Shown here piece after piece: positions 5,965 through 14,465 of a DNA stretch of 33,992 nucleotides. Position numbers and translations under genes: made by a program. This stretch comes from Streptomyces ureilyticus (lineage in GTDB: Bacteria > Actinomycetota > Actinomycetes > Streptomycetales > Streptomycetaceae), in assembly GCF_011045025.1 (NCBI RefSeq), contig NZ_JAAKZX010000096.1, forward strand, positions 1 to 33,992. Direction: 5' to 3'. Under the pieces are notes generated by a model that did not search any database, was not told the origin of the DNA, and was given only the letters and a program-made list of their open reading frames with translations. Positions within the stretch are counted from its first letter, which is position 1. Every line of letters begins with the position of its first letter.

Positions 5965-7482
5965 TCAGACGAGCGGTGCCTGGACGGTGAGGAACGAGTG
6001 GGGCGGCAGCGTCAGCGTCAGCCCCCCGTCGGTGACCTTCAGGGAGTCGTACGAGCGCGGGCAGACCGCTTCCGGTGTGTCCGCGGTGTTGTGGTCCTGG
6101 AGCCGGTCGGCGGTCAGGATGCGGGCGGTCGCCTCCCCTACGGAGCGGCCGCGCAGGTCGAGCGTCACCTCGGCGGGCTCCTCGGCGTCGAGGTTGGACA
6201 GCGAGATCAGCACCGTTCCGTCCTTGACGCTGGCCGAGGCGGACAGGGTCTCCAGTTCGGCGTCCCCGACCGGGCGGCGGGCGTCCTCCGTACGCAGGTG
6301 AACGCCGAGCGAAGCGGCGTCCTGGTGCCCCTTGTTCATCTCGAACACGTGGTAGGTCGGGGTGAGGACCAGGGCGTCGCCGTCGGTGAGGACCATCGCC
6401 TGAAGGACGTTGACGGTCTGGGCGATGTTCGCCATGTGCAGGCGCTCGGCATGCCGGTGGAAGATGTCGAAGTGCGTGCTCGCCACCAGAGCGTCACGCA
6501 TGGCGTTCTGCTGGAACAGGAAGCCCGGGTTGGTGCCCGGCTCGACGTCCCACCAGGTGCCCCACTCGTCCAGGACCAGGCCGACCTTGCGGCCGGGGTC
6601 GTAGATGTCCATGACGGTGGAGTGGCCGGTGAGGATGCGGTCGATCTGCCGGGCGGAGAGCATCGTCCGGTAGTAGCCGTCCGTGTCGAAGCCGGTGGCG
6701 CTGCCCTTCGCCTCCCAGGTCCCGGTCACCGTGTAGTGATGGACGGAGATCCCCTGGAAGAAGGTGCGCGGGGTGGCTTCGCAGCCGAAGCAGTTGATCT
6801 GCTCCATCAGCGTCCGGGTCCACTGGTAGTCGTCGCCGGACGCGCCCGAGGCGATGCGGTACAGCTTGTTGTCGCCGTGGTCGCGGCAGTACGTGGCGTA
6901 CTGCCGGGCCAGGTCGGCGGAGTACTCGGCGCGCATGTTGCCGCCGCAGCCCCAGGTCTCGTTGCCGATGCCCCAGAACTTCACGCGCCAGGGCTCCTCG
7001 CGGCCGTTGGCCTTGCGCAGCCGCACCATGGGGCTGTCGCCGTCACGGGTCAGGTACTCGACCCACTCGCTCATCTCCTGAACGGTGCCGCTGCCGACGT
7101 TTCCGCTGATGTACGGCTCGGTGCCGAGCAGTTCGCACAGGGCCATGAACTCGTGGGTGCCGAAGTGGTTGTTCTCCTCGACGTTGCCCCAGTGCGTGTT
7201 CACCATGCGGGGTCGCTGGTCCCGCGGTCCGATGCCGTCCTTCCAGTGGTACTCGTCGGCGAAACAGCCGCCCGGCCAGCGCAGGTTGGGGATGTTCAGC
7301 GCACGCAGGGCCTCGACGACGTCGAGACGGATGCCGCCCTCGTTGGGGGTCGGCGAGTCCTCCCCGACCCAGAAACCGCCGTAGACGCAGCGGCCGAGGT
7401 GCTCGGCGAAGTGACCGTAGACGTGACGGTTGATCTTCGGACCCTCGATGTCGAGGTTGATGATCGCGGTGGCGTTGGCCAC
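5965..7482 (-). CDS. abfA: GH51 alpha-L-arabinofuranosidase, cytoplasmic
   Basis: A 505-residue glycoside hydrolase family 51 enzyme that removes terminal arabinofuranose from arabinoxylan or arabinan oligosaccharides. The retaining catalytic pair is visible: the acid/base Glu175 in GIGNETWGCGGN and the nucleophile Glu306 in LVLDEWGTWWDVE. The barrel is followed by the usual C-terminal beta domain ending near PPHSFLTVQAPLV. There is no signal peptide, so it acts on oligosaccharides already imported. ATG 7482 is preceded by CGGGGAG. The gene is followed by a LacI-type regulator and preceded by a palindromic operator. No sugar transporter gene is next to it in this window. Confidence 0.93.
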   Translation of the reverse strand: MANATAIINLDIEGPKINRHVYGHFAEHLGRCVYGGFWVGEDSPTPNEGGIRLDVVEALRALNIPNLRWPGGCFADEYHWKDGIGPRDQRPRMVNTHWGNVEENNHFGTHEFMALCELLGTEPYISGNVGSGTVQEMSEWVEYLTRDGDSPMVRLRKANGREEPWRVKFWGIGNETWGCGGNMRAEYSADLARQYATYCRDHGDNKLYRIASGASGDDYQWTRTLMEQINCFGCEATPRTFFQGISVHHYTVTGTWEAKGSATGFDTDGYYRTMLSARQIDRILTGHSTVMDIYDPGRKVGLVLDEWGTWWDVEPGTNPGFLFQQNAMRDALVASTHFDIFHRHAERLHMANIAQTVNVLQAMVLTDGDALVLTPTYHVFEMNKGHQDAASLGVHLRTEDARRPVGDAELETLSASASVKDGTVLISLSNLDAEEPAEVTLDLRGRSVGEATARILTADRLQDHNTADTPEAVCPRSYDSLKVTDGGLTLTLPPHSFLTVQAPLV

Positions 7483-7516
7483 GGGGTACTCCCGGGGAGA
7501 TGGTGGGCGCTCGGCG

Positions 7517-7536
7517 GTTTTGTATCGATAAAAAAC
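7517..7536. promoter_or_regulatory. LacI-type operator upstream of abfA
   Basis: GTTTT-G-TATCGATA-A-AAAAC: a 20-base palindrome with one mismatched pair (7522/7531) and a central CG, the classic architecture of LacI-family operators. It lies 34 bases upstream of the arabinofuranosidase start codon, in an AT-rich patch likely to contain the promoter. Confidence 0.7.
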
Positions 7537-7586
7537 TGCCTCCTGTGTGGCAGGGGTGTCAAGAGAGGTGCGGAACTGTTTGCCAC

Positions 7587-9350
7587 TCAGCGCTGAAGCC
7601 GCGCAGGCAGTGCCACCCAGCGACGTGGGGCGCGGCGGTCTGCCGCTTCCCGGCCGTCACTGATCCGCAGGCCGGCCGCGGCGCAGGCATAGGCAAAGGT
7701 GTCGGCGCCGTAGGGGAAGGTGTGCTTGCGCTGCCAGAAGCGGAAGTGCCAGTAGGCGGGTGGATCCGGCTCGTACGGCGACAGGCCGATCTCCTCGCGC
7801 TCGACGACCTCTCCGTCGCGAGCCAGGGTGCCGAATGTCCCGCCCTTGGCGTTGAAGTAGATGCCGTACGCGCTGGTGTCCGCCGTGATCGCCCGCAGCA
7901 CGGCGTCGTCGCTCGGCATGTATCCCTCCTGTGTGATCACGCAGCCGCCGGGGTCGCCTGGCACGCTTGTCACGCCCACATAGCGGAGGGACTCGTCGGA
8001 GTCATCCAGGGCGAAGGGCGCGTCCTCAAGTTCTGCTTCCAGGCACTGCGCGGGGTCGGCGCCCAGCCGTCGGATCAGCTCGTCCTCGCTCAGCCCTCGT
8101 ACGAAGGCGATGCCGAGCCCTTCGGTCCACATTTCCTGCTCGCCGAAGGCCGCGATGAGCGCGTCCGCCGCCCGGAAGGCGGCGGCCTCCTCGGTGGGCA
8201 GCTCCACCGCCCCCGGCAGGCCCGCGACGAGTGGCGCGAGCGGCGTGGTCAGCAGCAGCCGGCCCGGCGACCAGGGCCCGATCTGCGGCGTCCACACATC
8301 AGCCCCGGCGTCGATCAGCGCGCGGACGATGCCCTCGTCCGCATTGCAGGCGGCGTACCACAGCGGTGTGTGCTCCTCCTCGTCGCGTGCGTCGGGCTCC
8401 GCGTGGTGCGACAGGAGCGCGGCCACCGCCTCCGCCGACCCTTGTTCCGCCGCCAGGTGCAGTGGGGTGGTGCCGTTCCATCCGACGTTGGCATCGGGCG
8501 GCGCGCCCGCGTCGAGCCGGGCCCTGATGAGCGCCGCGTCTCCCCAGTCCCGGTAACCGATGTGTTGCCAGTCGGCCCGCGGCACGTAGCGCAGGCGCTC
8601 TTCCTCCTGACGGCGCAGCATCCTGCGCTGGTGCCCGGACAGGGGCGGCGCCAGAAAGCCGGGCGGCCCGCTCATCCCCAGGACCGCGAAGGAACTGGGC
8701 TGCTCCGACGGATCAGGTGGCTCGATCCCCGGCCAGACCTCAAGTGCCCGTGCCGACGCGGCATGCAGTGCCGCCACGTCGATCGGCGTGCGCGTCTCGG
8801 ATATGCCCTCGTCCGGCCACTCGACCACCAACTGGGCCTCGCCGGGCGGTGGGAGTTCCGCCAGATACAGGTCGACGTCGGTCTTGAAGAGGGACCAGCG
8901 GGGCCCGCGCGACTGGTGCAGCCCCGGATCCAGCGGAATCAGCCCGACCGCCTGCTGCGTCGCCGCCTCGGCCACCTGCCCTGAGGGTGTCGTGTACTGC
9001 AACCCCCGCTGCACCTTGCCATCCAGCGAGGTCACCCGGCGGCCGTCGGAGAACAGCAGGCCGACCCGCAGCCCGGACTGCCGGCGCGAGTCCTCGCTCT
9101 GCCAGCGGGTCTTGCGGAAGACCGACAGATGCAAGGTGGCCGTACGCGGCCACAGCGACCATCCCGTCAGCATCACGCGTGTGTGCGGACCGGCCCCGGC
9201 CACCCCGAGCTGCGACAGCAGCACCGGCGCAAACCTGTCGACGGGCGGCTCGTACTTCTCGTCGTCTTCCCCCGGCGGTCCCAGCCGGACCAACACGGCC
9301 CGCTCAGCGGCCGGCTCCTCCGGTAAAACCAGATCATCGAAGAATCCCAT
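7587..9350 (-). CDS. Ankyrin-repeat protein of unknown function
   Basis: A 587-residue cytoplasmic protein with no signal peptide or membrane span. The N-terminal 200 residues form an unrecognised domain (many beta-prone segments, for example RVMLTGWSLWPRTATLHLS). The middle part carries ankyrin repeats such as GTTPLHLAAEQGSAEAVAALL and HTPLWYAACNADEGIVRALI. The C-terminal 120 residues contain another domain (GYMPSDDAVLRAITADTSAY, YWHFRFWQRKHTF) seen in Streptomyces proteins of unknown role. The start at ATG 9350 is chosen over the open frame up to 9437, which would add a basic, low-complexity leader. Codon 9 (9324-9326) is TTA, which makes translation dependent on the bldA leucine tRNA. The gene stands alone between abfA and a kinase/regulator pair. 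No enzyme motif was recognised; protein-protein interaction is the only role the repeats support. Confidence 0.75.
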   Translation of the reverse strand: MGFFDDLVLPEEPAAERAVLVRLGPPGEDDEKYEPPVDRFAPVLLSQLGVAGAGPHTRVMLTGWSLWPRTATLHLSVFRKTRWQSEDSRRQSGLRVGLLFSDGRRVTSLDGKVQRGLQYTTPSGQVAEAATQQAVGLIPLDPGLHQSRGPRWSLFKTDVDLYLAELPPPGEAQLVVEWPDEGISETRTPIDVAALHAASARALEVWPGIEPPDPSEQPSSFAVLGMSGPPGFLAPPLSGHQRRMLRRQEEERLRYVPRADWQHIGYRDWGDAALIRARLDAGAPPDANVGWNGTTPLHLAAEQGSAEAVAALLSHHAEPDARDEEEHTPLWYAACNADEGIVRALIDAGADVWTPQIGPWSPGRLLLTTPLAPLVAGLPGAVELPTEEAAAFRAADALIAAFGEQEMWTEGLGIAFVRGLSEDELIRRLGADPAQCLEAELEDAPFALDDSDESLRYVGVTSVPGDPGGCVITQEGYMPSDDAVLRAITADTSAYGIYFNAKGGTFGTLARDGEVVEREEIGLSPYEPDPPAYWHFRFWQRKHTFPYGADTFAYACAAAGLRISDGREAADRRAPRRWVALPARLQR

Positions 9351-9485
9351 GCGCCGATCGTGGCAGAGGGGTCTGACATCGCTCGGCCACTGAGCGCTCT
9401 GGGGCGTTGGGCCCCGTGGCCGGGACACAGATTTCACCCGGCGACGACGGCCATCCGGCCGCGCTCAGCACCCCTCGAAGGCCCG

Positions 9486-9499
9486 GAGGCCGGGGCCTC
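9486..9499 (-). terminator. Hairpin at the end of the response regulator gene
   Basis: GAGGCC at 9486-9491 and GGCCTC at 9494-9499 are perfectly complementary around two bases and overlap the stop codon of the regulator gene. This is a GC-rich stem without a T-run, in the right place for the end of the kinase-regulator transcript. Confidence 0.35.
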
Positions 9500-10160
9500 A
9501 CAGCAGGCCGAGGTCCCGGGCGCGGAGGGCCGCCTGGGTGCGGTCGCGCAGGGCGAGGCGGGTGAGGATGCGGGAGACGTGGTTCTTGACCGTGCCCTCG
9601 CTCAGGTACAGCCGCGCGGCGATCTCCCGGTTGGTGTGGCCCTGCGCCACGAGCCGCAGGATGTCCGTCTCGCGCGGGCTCAGGACGACAGCGGGGGCCT
9701 CGGTGGGGCGTGGGGTCGGCAGCGCGGCGGTGAGGTGGCGGGCGACCGAGGAGTCGAGTTGGGTGACGCCCGCGTGTGCCAGGCGGACCGCGTGGGCGAG
9801 TTCCTCGGCCGGCAGGTCCTTCAGCAGGTAGCCGTGGGCGCCGGCTCGCAGCGCCTGTACGACGTACTCCTCGTCGTCGAACGTCGTCAGCATCACCACC
9901 CTGCACTCCGACGCCCGGCCCCGCAGGACGGCCACCGCTTCGACCCCGTCCATCTCCGGCATCCGGACATCCATGAGCACGACGTCCGGGCCCAGTTCGA
10001 GCGTCTTCGCCACGGCGTCCCGGCCGTCCACGGCCGTGCCGACGACCACGATGCCCGGCCGGATGGAGAGCAGGGAGGCGATGCCGTCCCGGATGAGCCG
10101 CTGGTCGTCCACCACCAGCACCCGTACCGGCGGCGCCGGCTCCTGGTCGTCCCTGCTCAT
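9498..10160 (-). CDS. LuxR/NarL-type response regulator
   Basis: A 220-residue two-component response regulator. The receiver domain (about residues 12-130) has acidic Asp18-Asp19, phospho-acceptor Asp64 in VLMDVRMPEMDG, and the conserved Lys in GYLLKDLP. The GerE/LuxR helix-turn-helix is at about 155-218 (LSPRETDILRLVAQGHTNREIAARL). The ATG at 10160 overlaps the kinase stop (ATGA), so kinase and regulator are made together. The likely target is the divergent membrane-protein gene at 11574, where a 21-base palindrome (11428-11448) is present; that link is inference from position. Confidence 0.92.
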   Translation of the reverse strand: MSRDDQEPAPPVRVLVVDDQRLIRDGIASLLSIRPGIVVVGTAVDGRDAVAKTLELGPDVVLMDVRMPEMDGVEAVAVLRGRASECRVVMLTTFDDEEYVVQALRAGAHGYLLKDLPAEELAHAVRLAHAGVTQLDSSVARHLTAALPTPRPTEAPAVVLSPRETDILRLVAQGHTNREIAARLYLSEGTVKNHVSRILTRLALRDRTQAALRARDLGLL

Positions 10161-11299
10161 CGTTCCCCCGTCTTCCCGCGCGGAACGGTCACCGTCAGAC
10201 GGGTTCCGGCGTCCGGACCGCTGTCGATGTCCACGCTCCCCGCCACCAGTTGCACGCGCTCCCTCATCCCGAGCAGTCCGAACCCGGTGACGGTCGCGTC
10301 CCGCGCGAAGCCGCGGCCGTCGTCGGTCACTTCCAGCCGCGCGGCGTCCTCGGCCAGGCGGACCGTCACCGACACCCGCGTGGCCCGCGCATGGCGGCGC
10401 GCGTTGGTCACGCCCTCCTGCGCGGCCCGGTACAGGGCGGTCAACTCGGCCGTGCCGTAGCCGTCCTCGTCGCCGCTCACCTCGACGGTGACCCGCGGCG
10501 ATGCCGCACCACTGGGTGCCAGTCCGGCCAGCGCGGCCGCGAGCGTGGGGTGCGCCGTCTCGCCGCGCAGCGCGCGGACCGACTGCCGGACGTCGCCCAG
10601 CGCGAGTCTCACCGACTGCCTCGCCTCCTTCAGGGCCCGCTGGGCCGCGTCGGGGTCCAGGTCCCGGAAGTCCGAGGCCATCTCCAACTGGACGGACATC
10701 GCCGTGAGATGGTGCCCGAGACTGTCGTGGATGTCCCGGGCCAGCCGGTTGCGCTCGGCGGCGGCGGACAGCTCGGCGACCTGCGCGGCGTAGGCCTCCA
10801 GTTCGCGCCGGGCGCGCTGTTCGCCGACGGCCACGGCGGCCATCGAGATCGCCAGCACCAGGCCGACAGAGAGCATCAGCAGGTCGGACACGCGCTCCAG
10901 GTCGCGATACCAGCCGGGTGCGGTCAGCACGTACGCGATGAGCGGCCCGGCCAGGCACAGCGCGCCCAGCGCGAGCGCCGTCGTGCGGCCGAAGGCGAAG
11001 TAGGCCGTGAACGGCAGCAGCGCGAACAGCACTTGGGACAGGCCCGAGGCATCGAGGAACACCACCGCGCCGATCAGCCCGCACCGGGCCAGCAGCAGCG
11101 GCACCCGGACTCCGGGCCGGCGGCGTTCGACCGCTTCCAGAGCGAACAGCGCCCCGATCGCGGCCACAAAAGCCGACGCCCGCCATGCCGCCGGTCCAGG
11201 GCCGTCGCCCAGACCGGCCGCCGCGTAGTACAGACCGCCGACGAGCACCGCGCCGTACAGCAGCGGCGCCACCCACCGCACGGGCCCATACGCCACCAT
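10157..11299 (-). CDS. Sensor histidine kinase (HisKA_3 type)
   Basis: A 380-residue membrane kinase. About five hydrophobic spans in the first 160 residues are followed by a coiled region (EQRARRELEAYAAQVAELS), the phosphorylation motif RDIHDSLGHHL with His191, and a C-terminal ATPase domain with EGVTNARRHARA (N box), TDDGRGF and GFGLLGMRERV. The start ATG 11299 places the first membrane span near residue 10; the longer frame to 11419 adds an Arg-rich leader that is unlikely. There is no large extracellular loop, so the signal is probably sensed in or near the membrane. It is co-translated with the response regulator and divergent from a small integral membrane protein. Confidence 0.9.
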   Translation of the reverse strand: MVAYGPVRWVAPLLYGAVLVGGLYYAAAGLGDGPGPAAWRASAFVAAIGALFALEAVERRRPGVRVPLLLARCGLIGAVVFLDASGLSQVLFALLPFTAYFAFGRTTALALGALCLAGPLIAYVLTAPGWYRDLERVSDLLMLSVGLVLAISMAAVAVGEQRARRELEAYAAQVAELSAAAERNRLARDIHDSLGHHLTAMSVQLEMASDFRDLDPDAAQRALKEARQSVRLALGDVRQSVRALRGETAHPTLAAALAGLAPSGAASPRVTVEVSGDEDGYGTAELTALYRAAQEGVTNARRHARATRVSVTVRLAEDAARLEVTDDGRGFARDATVTGFGLLGMRERVQLVAGSVDIDSGPDAGTRLTVTVPRGKTGER

Positions 11300-11427
11300 G
11301 CGCACCCCCTCAACCCGCTGCAGCCAGGCTAAGCGTCGCTCAGGCCGAATACGACTGCCGAGGGACACCGGCGGAAAACTCAGGCCGGTTCGGGCCGATC
11401 GGCACCTGCCGAACGGCACAACACGGC

Positions 11428-11448
11428 CCGGAAGACGGTGACTTCCGG
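11428..11448. promoter_or_regulatory. 21-bp palindrome, candidate response-regulator site
   Basis: A perfect inverted repeat CCGGAAG (11428-11434), 7-base spacer, CTTCCGG (11442-11448). Half-sites are centred two helical turns apart or less, in the 274-bp region between the divergent kinase gene and the membrane-protein gene. This is the expected form for a dimeric LuxR-type regulator. Confidence 0.45.
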
Positions 11449-11522
11449 CTGCCGACGGCCGACTTCACGCACCTCCCGCCACCTGCTCGCCGCTCCCTAC
11501 GGTGACGACCCTGACCCACTGT

Positions 11523-11557
11523 CCGAGCCAGACCGAGCCAGACCGAGCCAGACCGAG
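11523..11557. repeat. 10-bp tandem repeat before the membrane-protein gene
   Basis: CCGAGCCAGA occurs three times in tandem from 11523 to 11552, followed by a partial CCGAG. It lies just upstream of the ribosome-binding site (GGAG at 11563-11566) of the gene at 11574, in its untranslated leader. Confidence 0.8.
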
Positions 11558-11573
11558 AACCCGGAGCGGCCTC

Positions 11574-12215
11574 ATGTCCTCATCCGTCACCTCGTCGACA
11601 TCGACATCATCGGTATCGACATCGGCATTTACGTTTCGTGCCGGCGCCCTGTGCGGGCTGCTGTCCGGCCTGCTGATCGCCCTGCCCGCGCTGGTCGAGG
11701 CGTTCACCGGGGAGACCTCCGCGACCAGCGTCCTCCTGGCCTTCTCCTCCGCGTTCGCCCTGCCGCTGATCACCGCGCTGCACCGGCGGCAGGGCCCGGC
11801 CGGCGGGCGCCTAGGGGAGGTCGCCCACACCGTGAATCTCGTCGGGCTCGGCCTGTTCGGCGGTGCCGCCTTCGCCTCGAACCTGGTGCTGTTCTACTTC
11901 GACGACGACGTCATCGAGGAGACCCTGACCGGGCCCACGATCCCGGCACTCATCGGCTCCGCCGCGGTCTTCGCCGTGGGCTGCGCCCTGTTCGGAGCGG
12001 CGATGGTCCGGGCCCGCGTCCTGCCGAGGGTTCCCTCGTGGGGGTACGCCGTCGTCCTGCCGCTGCTCGCGTTCCTGACCGCGCTGCCCGACTCCCTGCT
12101 CACCGTTGCGCTGCACGTCCTGGTAGGGGGCATCCTGATGTGGCTCTCGACCGCGCTGTGGCGGACAGCCGGAGGCATCGAGCACGCTTCCGCCCCGAAC
12201 CCAGTATCCGTCTGA
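11574..12215 (+). CDS. Six-helix integral membrane protein, unknown function
   Basis: A 213-residue protein. After a Ser/Thr-rich tail (residues 1-20) it has about six hydrophobic spans, for example GALCGLLSGLLIALPALV, SVLLAFSSAFALPLITAL, LVGLGLFGGAAFASNLVLF, ALIGSAAVFAVGCALF, YAVVLPLLAFLTALP and LHVLVGGILMWLSTALW. A short acidic loop (YFDDDVIEE) joins spans three and four. No transporter or enzyme signature was recognised. The start at ATG 11574 follows GGAG with a 7-base gap; the frame is open to 11502 through a repeat that is unlikely to be translated. It is divergent from a kinase/regulator pair, a common arrangement in which the membrane protein is the regulated output or a sensory partner. 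Confidence 0.75.
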   Translation: MSSSVTSSTSTSSVSTSAFTFRAGALCGLLSGLLIALPALVEAFTGETSATSVLLAFSSAFALPLITALHRRQGPAGGRLGEVAHTVNLVGLGLFGGAAFASNLVLFYFDDDVIEETLTGPTIPALIGSAAVFAVGCALFGAAMVRARVLPRVPSWGYAVVLPLLAFLTALPDSLLTVALHVLVGGILMWLSTALWRTAGGIEHASAPNPVSV

Positions 12216-12407
12216 GCGAGGTTGCCGCCGAAGGCGAGCCGGTCCACGATCGCTGCGCAGGGACGTGGATCGGTCTCGCTGTGCCCCCTTGCTTGTGACC
12301 TCGGACGCATCGCCCCTCAGCGGGCGCGCCACGACGTACGCGGGGGCACACCGCGTGGGTGGCCACCGGAGGGCTCGTTGCCCGCACCGCCGCGGCGGTC
12401 AGGCGAC

Positions 12408-12832
12408 CGCGACAAGGCCCATGGCCTGCTGTTTCTCGCGCTGACCGACGAGAAGGGCAACTTGATCTGGATCTCCGAGGCCAAGCCCGGCCGGTCCAGC
12501 GAGATCACCACCGCCCGCCACAACAAGATCACCGAACCCTGCGGGAAGCCGGCCTCGGCGCCCTGGCCGACCTCGGCTTCGTCGGCCTCGACGACAAACC
12601 CGACGACGACCCGGTGATCATCACCGGCCGCAAGGCCACCCGCAACCACCAGCTGACCGCTGCCGAGAAGGAGACGAACCGCCTGGTCAGCCGCGAACGC
12701 GCCGCCAACGAACACGGCTTCGCGAACCTCAAGTCATGGCGGACCCTGACCAAGCTCCGCACCGACACCCGGCAGGCCACCACACTCCTGCGAGCCCTGC
12801 TCGTTCTGGCGAACAGCGAAGTGCAGCGGTGA
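12408..12832 (+). pseudogene. Broken IS transposase, C-terminal part
   Basis: Two reading frames join into the C-terminal half of a DDE transposase of the IS5-like (DDE_Tnp_4) kind. The first frame gives HGLLFLALTDEKGNLIWISE and SSEITTARHNKITE. After a shift near 12535-12540 the other frame continues LREAGLGALADLGFVGLDD, then ERAANEHGFANLKSWRTLTK, to a stop at 12830-12832. The N-terminal helix-turn-helix and the first catalytic aspartate region are missing, so it cannot be active. It lies next to a truncated hydrolase fragment (12948-13046), which suggests that insertion and decay of this element destroyed the meta-cleavage operon. Confidence 0.75.
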
Positions 12833-12947
12833 CGAGACGGGCGGACGATCTCGCCCCGACGATCATGCCGCCCGTCAGCGTGAGGACCTCGGCGGTGGAT
12901 CACGCCAGCCTCACTGAACTGCGGAAACGAGCTTGGCGCAGCCTCAG

Positions 12948-13046
12948 TGGGTGACCGTCACCGGCCTCGTTGTAGTGCAGCTTCCACTTGGTCGTCTGCA
13001 CGTACTTGCTGGTCGCCGATTCGGTCAGGACCTCGGTGGTGGACAT
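12948..13046 (-). pseudogene. N-terminal fragment of a meta-cleavage product hydrolase
   Basis: Starting from ATG 13046, after a good GAAAGGAAAG ribosome-binding site, the frame reads MSTTEVLTE, then KYVQTTKWKLHYNEAGDGHP. This matches the first 33 residues of HsaD/BphD-type alpha/beta hydrolases, which normally continue into the oxyanion loop (HGSGPGA). Here the homology stops at about 12948, just before that loop. The frame runs through unrelated sequence to a stop at 12900-12902. The break is probably the right edge of the transposon remnant. The fragment begins 27 bases after the dioxygenase stop, so the two were once consecutive genes of one operon. Confidence 0.65.
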
Positions 13047-13073
13047 AGCTTTCCTTTCGTCTCGGGCGGCGGT

Positions 13074-13710
13074 TCAGGCGTCGGCCGGGATGTACCTGTG
13101 GCCCCAGGTGCTGATCGCGTCGTAGTGGTGGCCTGCCAGGTGTCGTCGTCGACCACCAGGCCGTCGCAGCCGTACTCGATCTGGAAACCCGACGGCGTGG
13201 TCACGTAGAACGAGGTCATGCGGTCGTTCGTGTGCTCGCCCAGCGTGACGATGATGTGGTCGGGATCGTCGTTGATCCTGCTCATGACGCGGCCGACGGT
13301 GGAGAAGTCGGAGACTTCGAGCATGAGGTGATCGAGGTCCGGGATCGGGCCGACGCCGCGCGGCCGAAGCCGATGGAGTGATGCCGGGGGGTGCAGTGCA
13401 GGAAGTAGCCGTTCCCGTCCACTCCGAGCTCAGCCATCGAAATCGTGTCGCTCAGCCTGAATCCCAGCTCACGCTGGTAGAACTCGGCCGCCTCGCGCGC
13501 GCCACCCGAACTGTTCATGAAGGCGTGCCCGACCCCCAGATCACCAGTGACGAAACGGACGCCCAGCGGGGACGTGAACGGGGTGTCGGCGAGCGGCAGG
13601 CCGTGGACAGCCTCGATCGTCTGGCCTTCGAGGTCGGAGAAGACCCGCAGTCCCTCGACGCCCCGGCGGGCTCGCAGTTCCTCGTCCTCGCGGGCCGTGA
13701 CGCCACGGGA
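13074..13710 (-). pseudogene. Decayed extradiol ring-cleavage dioxygenase (BphC/HsaC type)
   Basis: A type I (VOC) extradiol dioxygenase in three frames. Recognisable order: a first-domain segment ending VRFVTGDLGVGHAFMNSSGG, then FYQRELGFRLSD; a frameshift near 13358; PDLDHLMLEVSDFSTVGRV, then EHTNDRMTSFYVTTPSGFQI; a frameshift near 13129; and a tail reading HYDAISTWGHRYIPADA to the stop at 13074-13076. The three metal-ligand positions (His of GHAF, His of LDHLM, Glu of IEYG) and the catalytic His/Tyr of EHTND and SFY survive, but in separate frames. About 80 N-terminal residues are absent upstream of about 13710, where a stop codon interrupts the frame. The enzyme would have cleaved a catechol-type ring from steroid or aromatic breakdown. 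Confidence 0.75.
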
Positions 13711-13816
13711 TGCGAGGCACAGCTACCGGCAGATCGCTGAGCGGCGTTACGTTACGAGCCCGATGGGGGAGGGATCATGGGCTGACGGCGCACGGTTCGT
13801 TCGTGCTGCCCCATGC

Positions 13817-14455
13817 CTACGTGGCGCGGTACGCCCGGAGGAAGGTGCGTACTCCCTCGACGACGAGTCGGTGGACGCGGGTGTCCTCCGCGGCGTTTGC
13901 GGAGCCGAGTCGGTCCAGTGCGACGCCGAAGGTCAGCGCGATGAACTGGTCGGCCGCGAGCCGGGGGTCGGGGACGTCGAGCAGCCCGGCCTCGGCGAAG
14001 GCGGCGAACCGCTCGGCGAGCGCCTCGTCAGGGGTGTCGGCCATGGAGTTGTAGCCCCGGTGCGGCAGGTGGCCGGACTCCGCCCGGACCAGTCGCTGCA
14101 GCGTGGCGTACTCGGCCGAGTCGAGCATGTCGGTCGCGATGCGCATCGAGAACGTGATCAGAGCGTCCTCGAGATCGGCAGCCTCGGGACGGGCAGTGAG
14201 GGTGTCGTCGAGGGCGCGCCGGATGGTGCTGATCATCGACTCGCCGATGGCGTCGACGACCGCCTTGAGCAGCGTCTGCTTGTCGCCGAAGTAGTCGTAG
14301 ACCGTCCGCTTGGACACCTTGGCCCGGGCGGCGACCGCGTCGACGCTGGTCCGGTCGAAGCCGTCTGCGAGGAACAGCTCCCGGGCCGCGGAGAGGATGG
14401 CGGCCCGCTTCCGCGTGGAACCCTCGCGCAGGGTCTTCGTGCTCGGCATGGGCAC
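13817..14455 (-). CDS. TetR-family regulator
   Basis: A 212-residue TetR-type repressor. The N-terminal helix-turn-helix spans about residues 16-62 (KRAAILSAARELFLADGFDR, then VDAVAARAKVSKRTVYDYFGDK). The remaining all-helical ligand domain includes a TetR_C-like region (RIATDMLDSAEYATLQRLVR). The start is GTG 14455, seven bases after a GAAGAG; ATG 14449 is the alternative. It is divergent from a histidine kinase gene, and the 27-base palindrome at 14466-14492 between them is the likely operator. It probably represses both itself and the kinase-regulator-transporter set and responds to a small, perhaps toxic, molecule exported by the ABC system. Confidence 0.9.
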   Translation of the reverse strand: MPMPSTKTLREGSTRKRAAILSAARELFLADGFDRTSVDAVAARAKVSKRTVYDYFGDKQTLLKAVVDAIGESMISTIRRALDDTLTARPEAADLEDALITFSMRIATDMLDSAEYATLQRLVRAESGHLPHRGYNSMADTPDEALAERFAAFAEAGLLDVPDPRLAADQFIALTFGVALDRLGSANAAEDTRVHRLVVEGVRTFLRAYRAT

Positions 14456-14465
14456 ATGTTAGCTC

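Noticed and set aside
5386..7596. A 736-codon frame opposite the arabinofuranosidase and regulator
   Set aside because: It runs across two well-supported genes and their intergenic region and shows no domain; a shadow frame.
12871..12954. Small plus-strand frame after the transposase
   Set aside because: It lies across the junction between the transposon remnant and the hydrolase fragment; no independent support for a gene.
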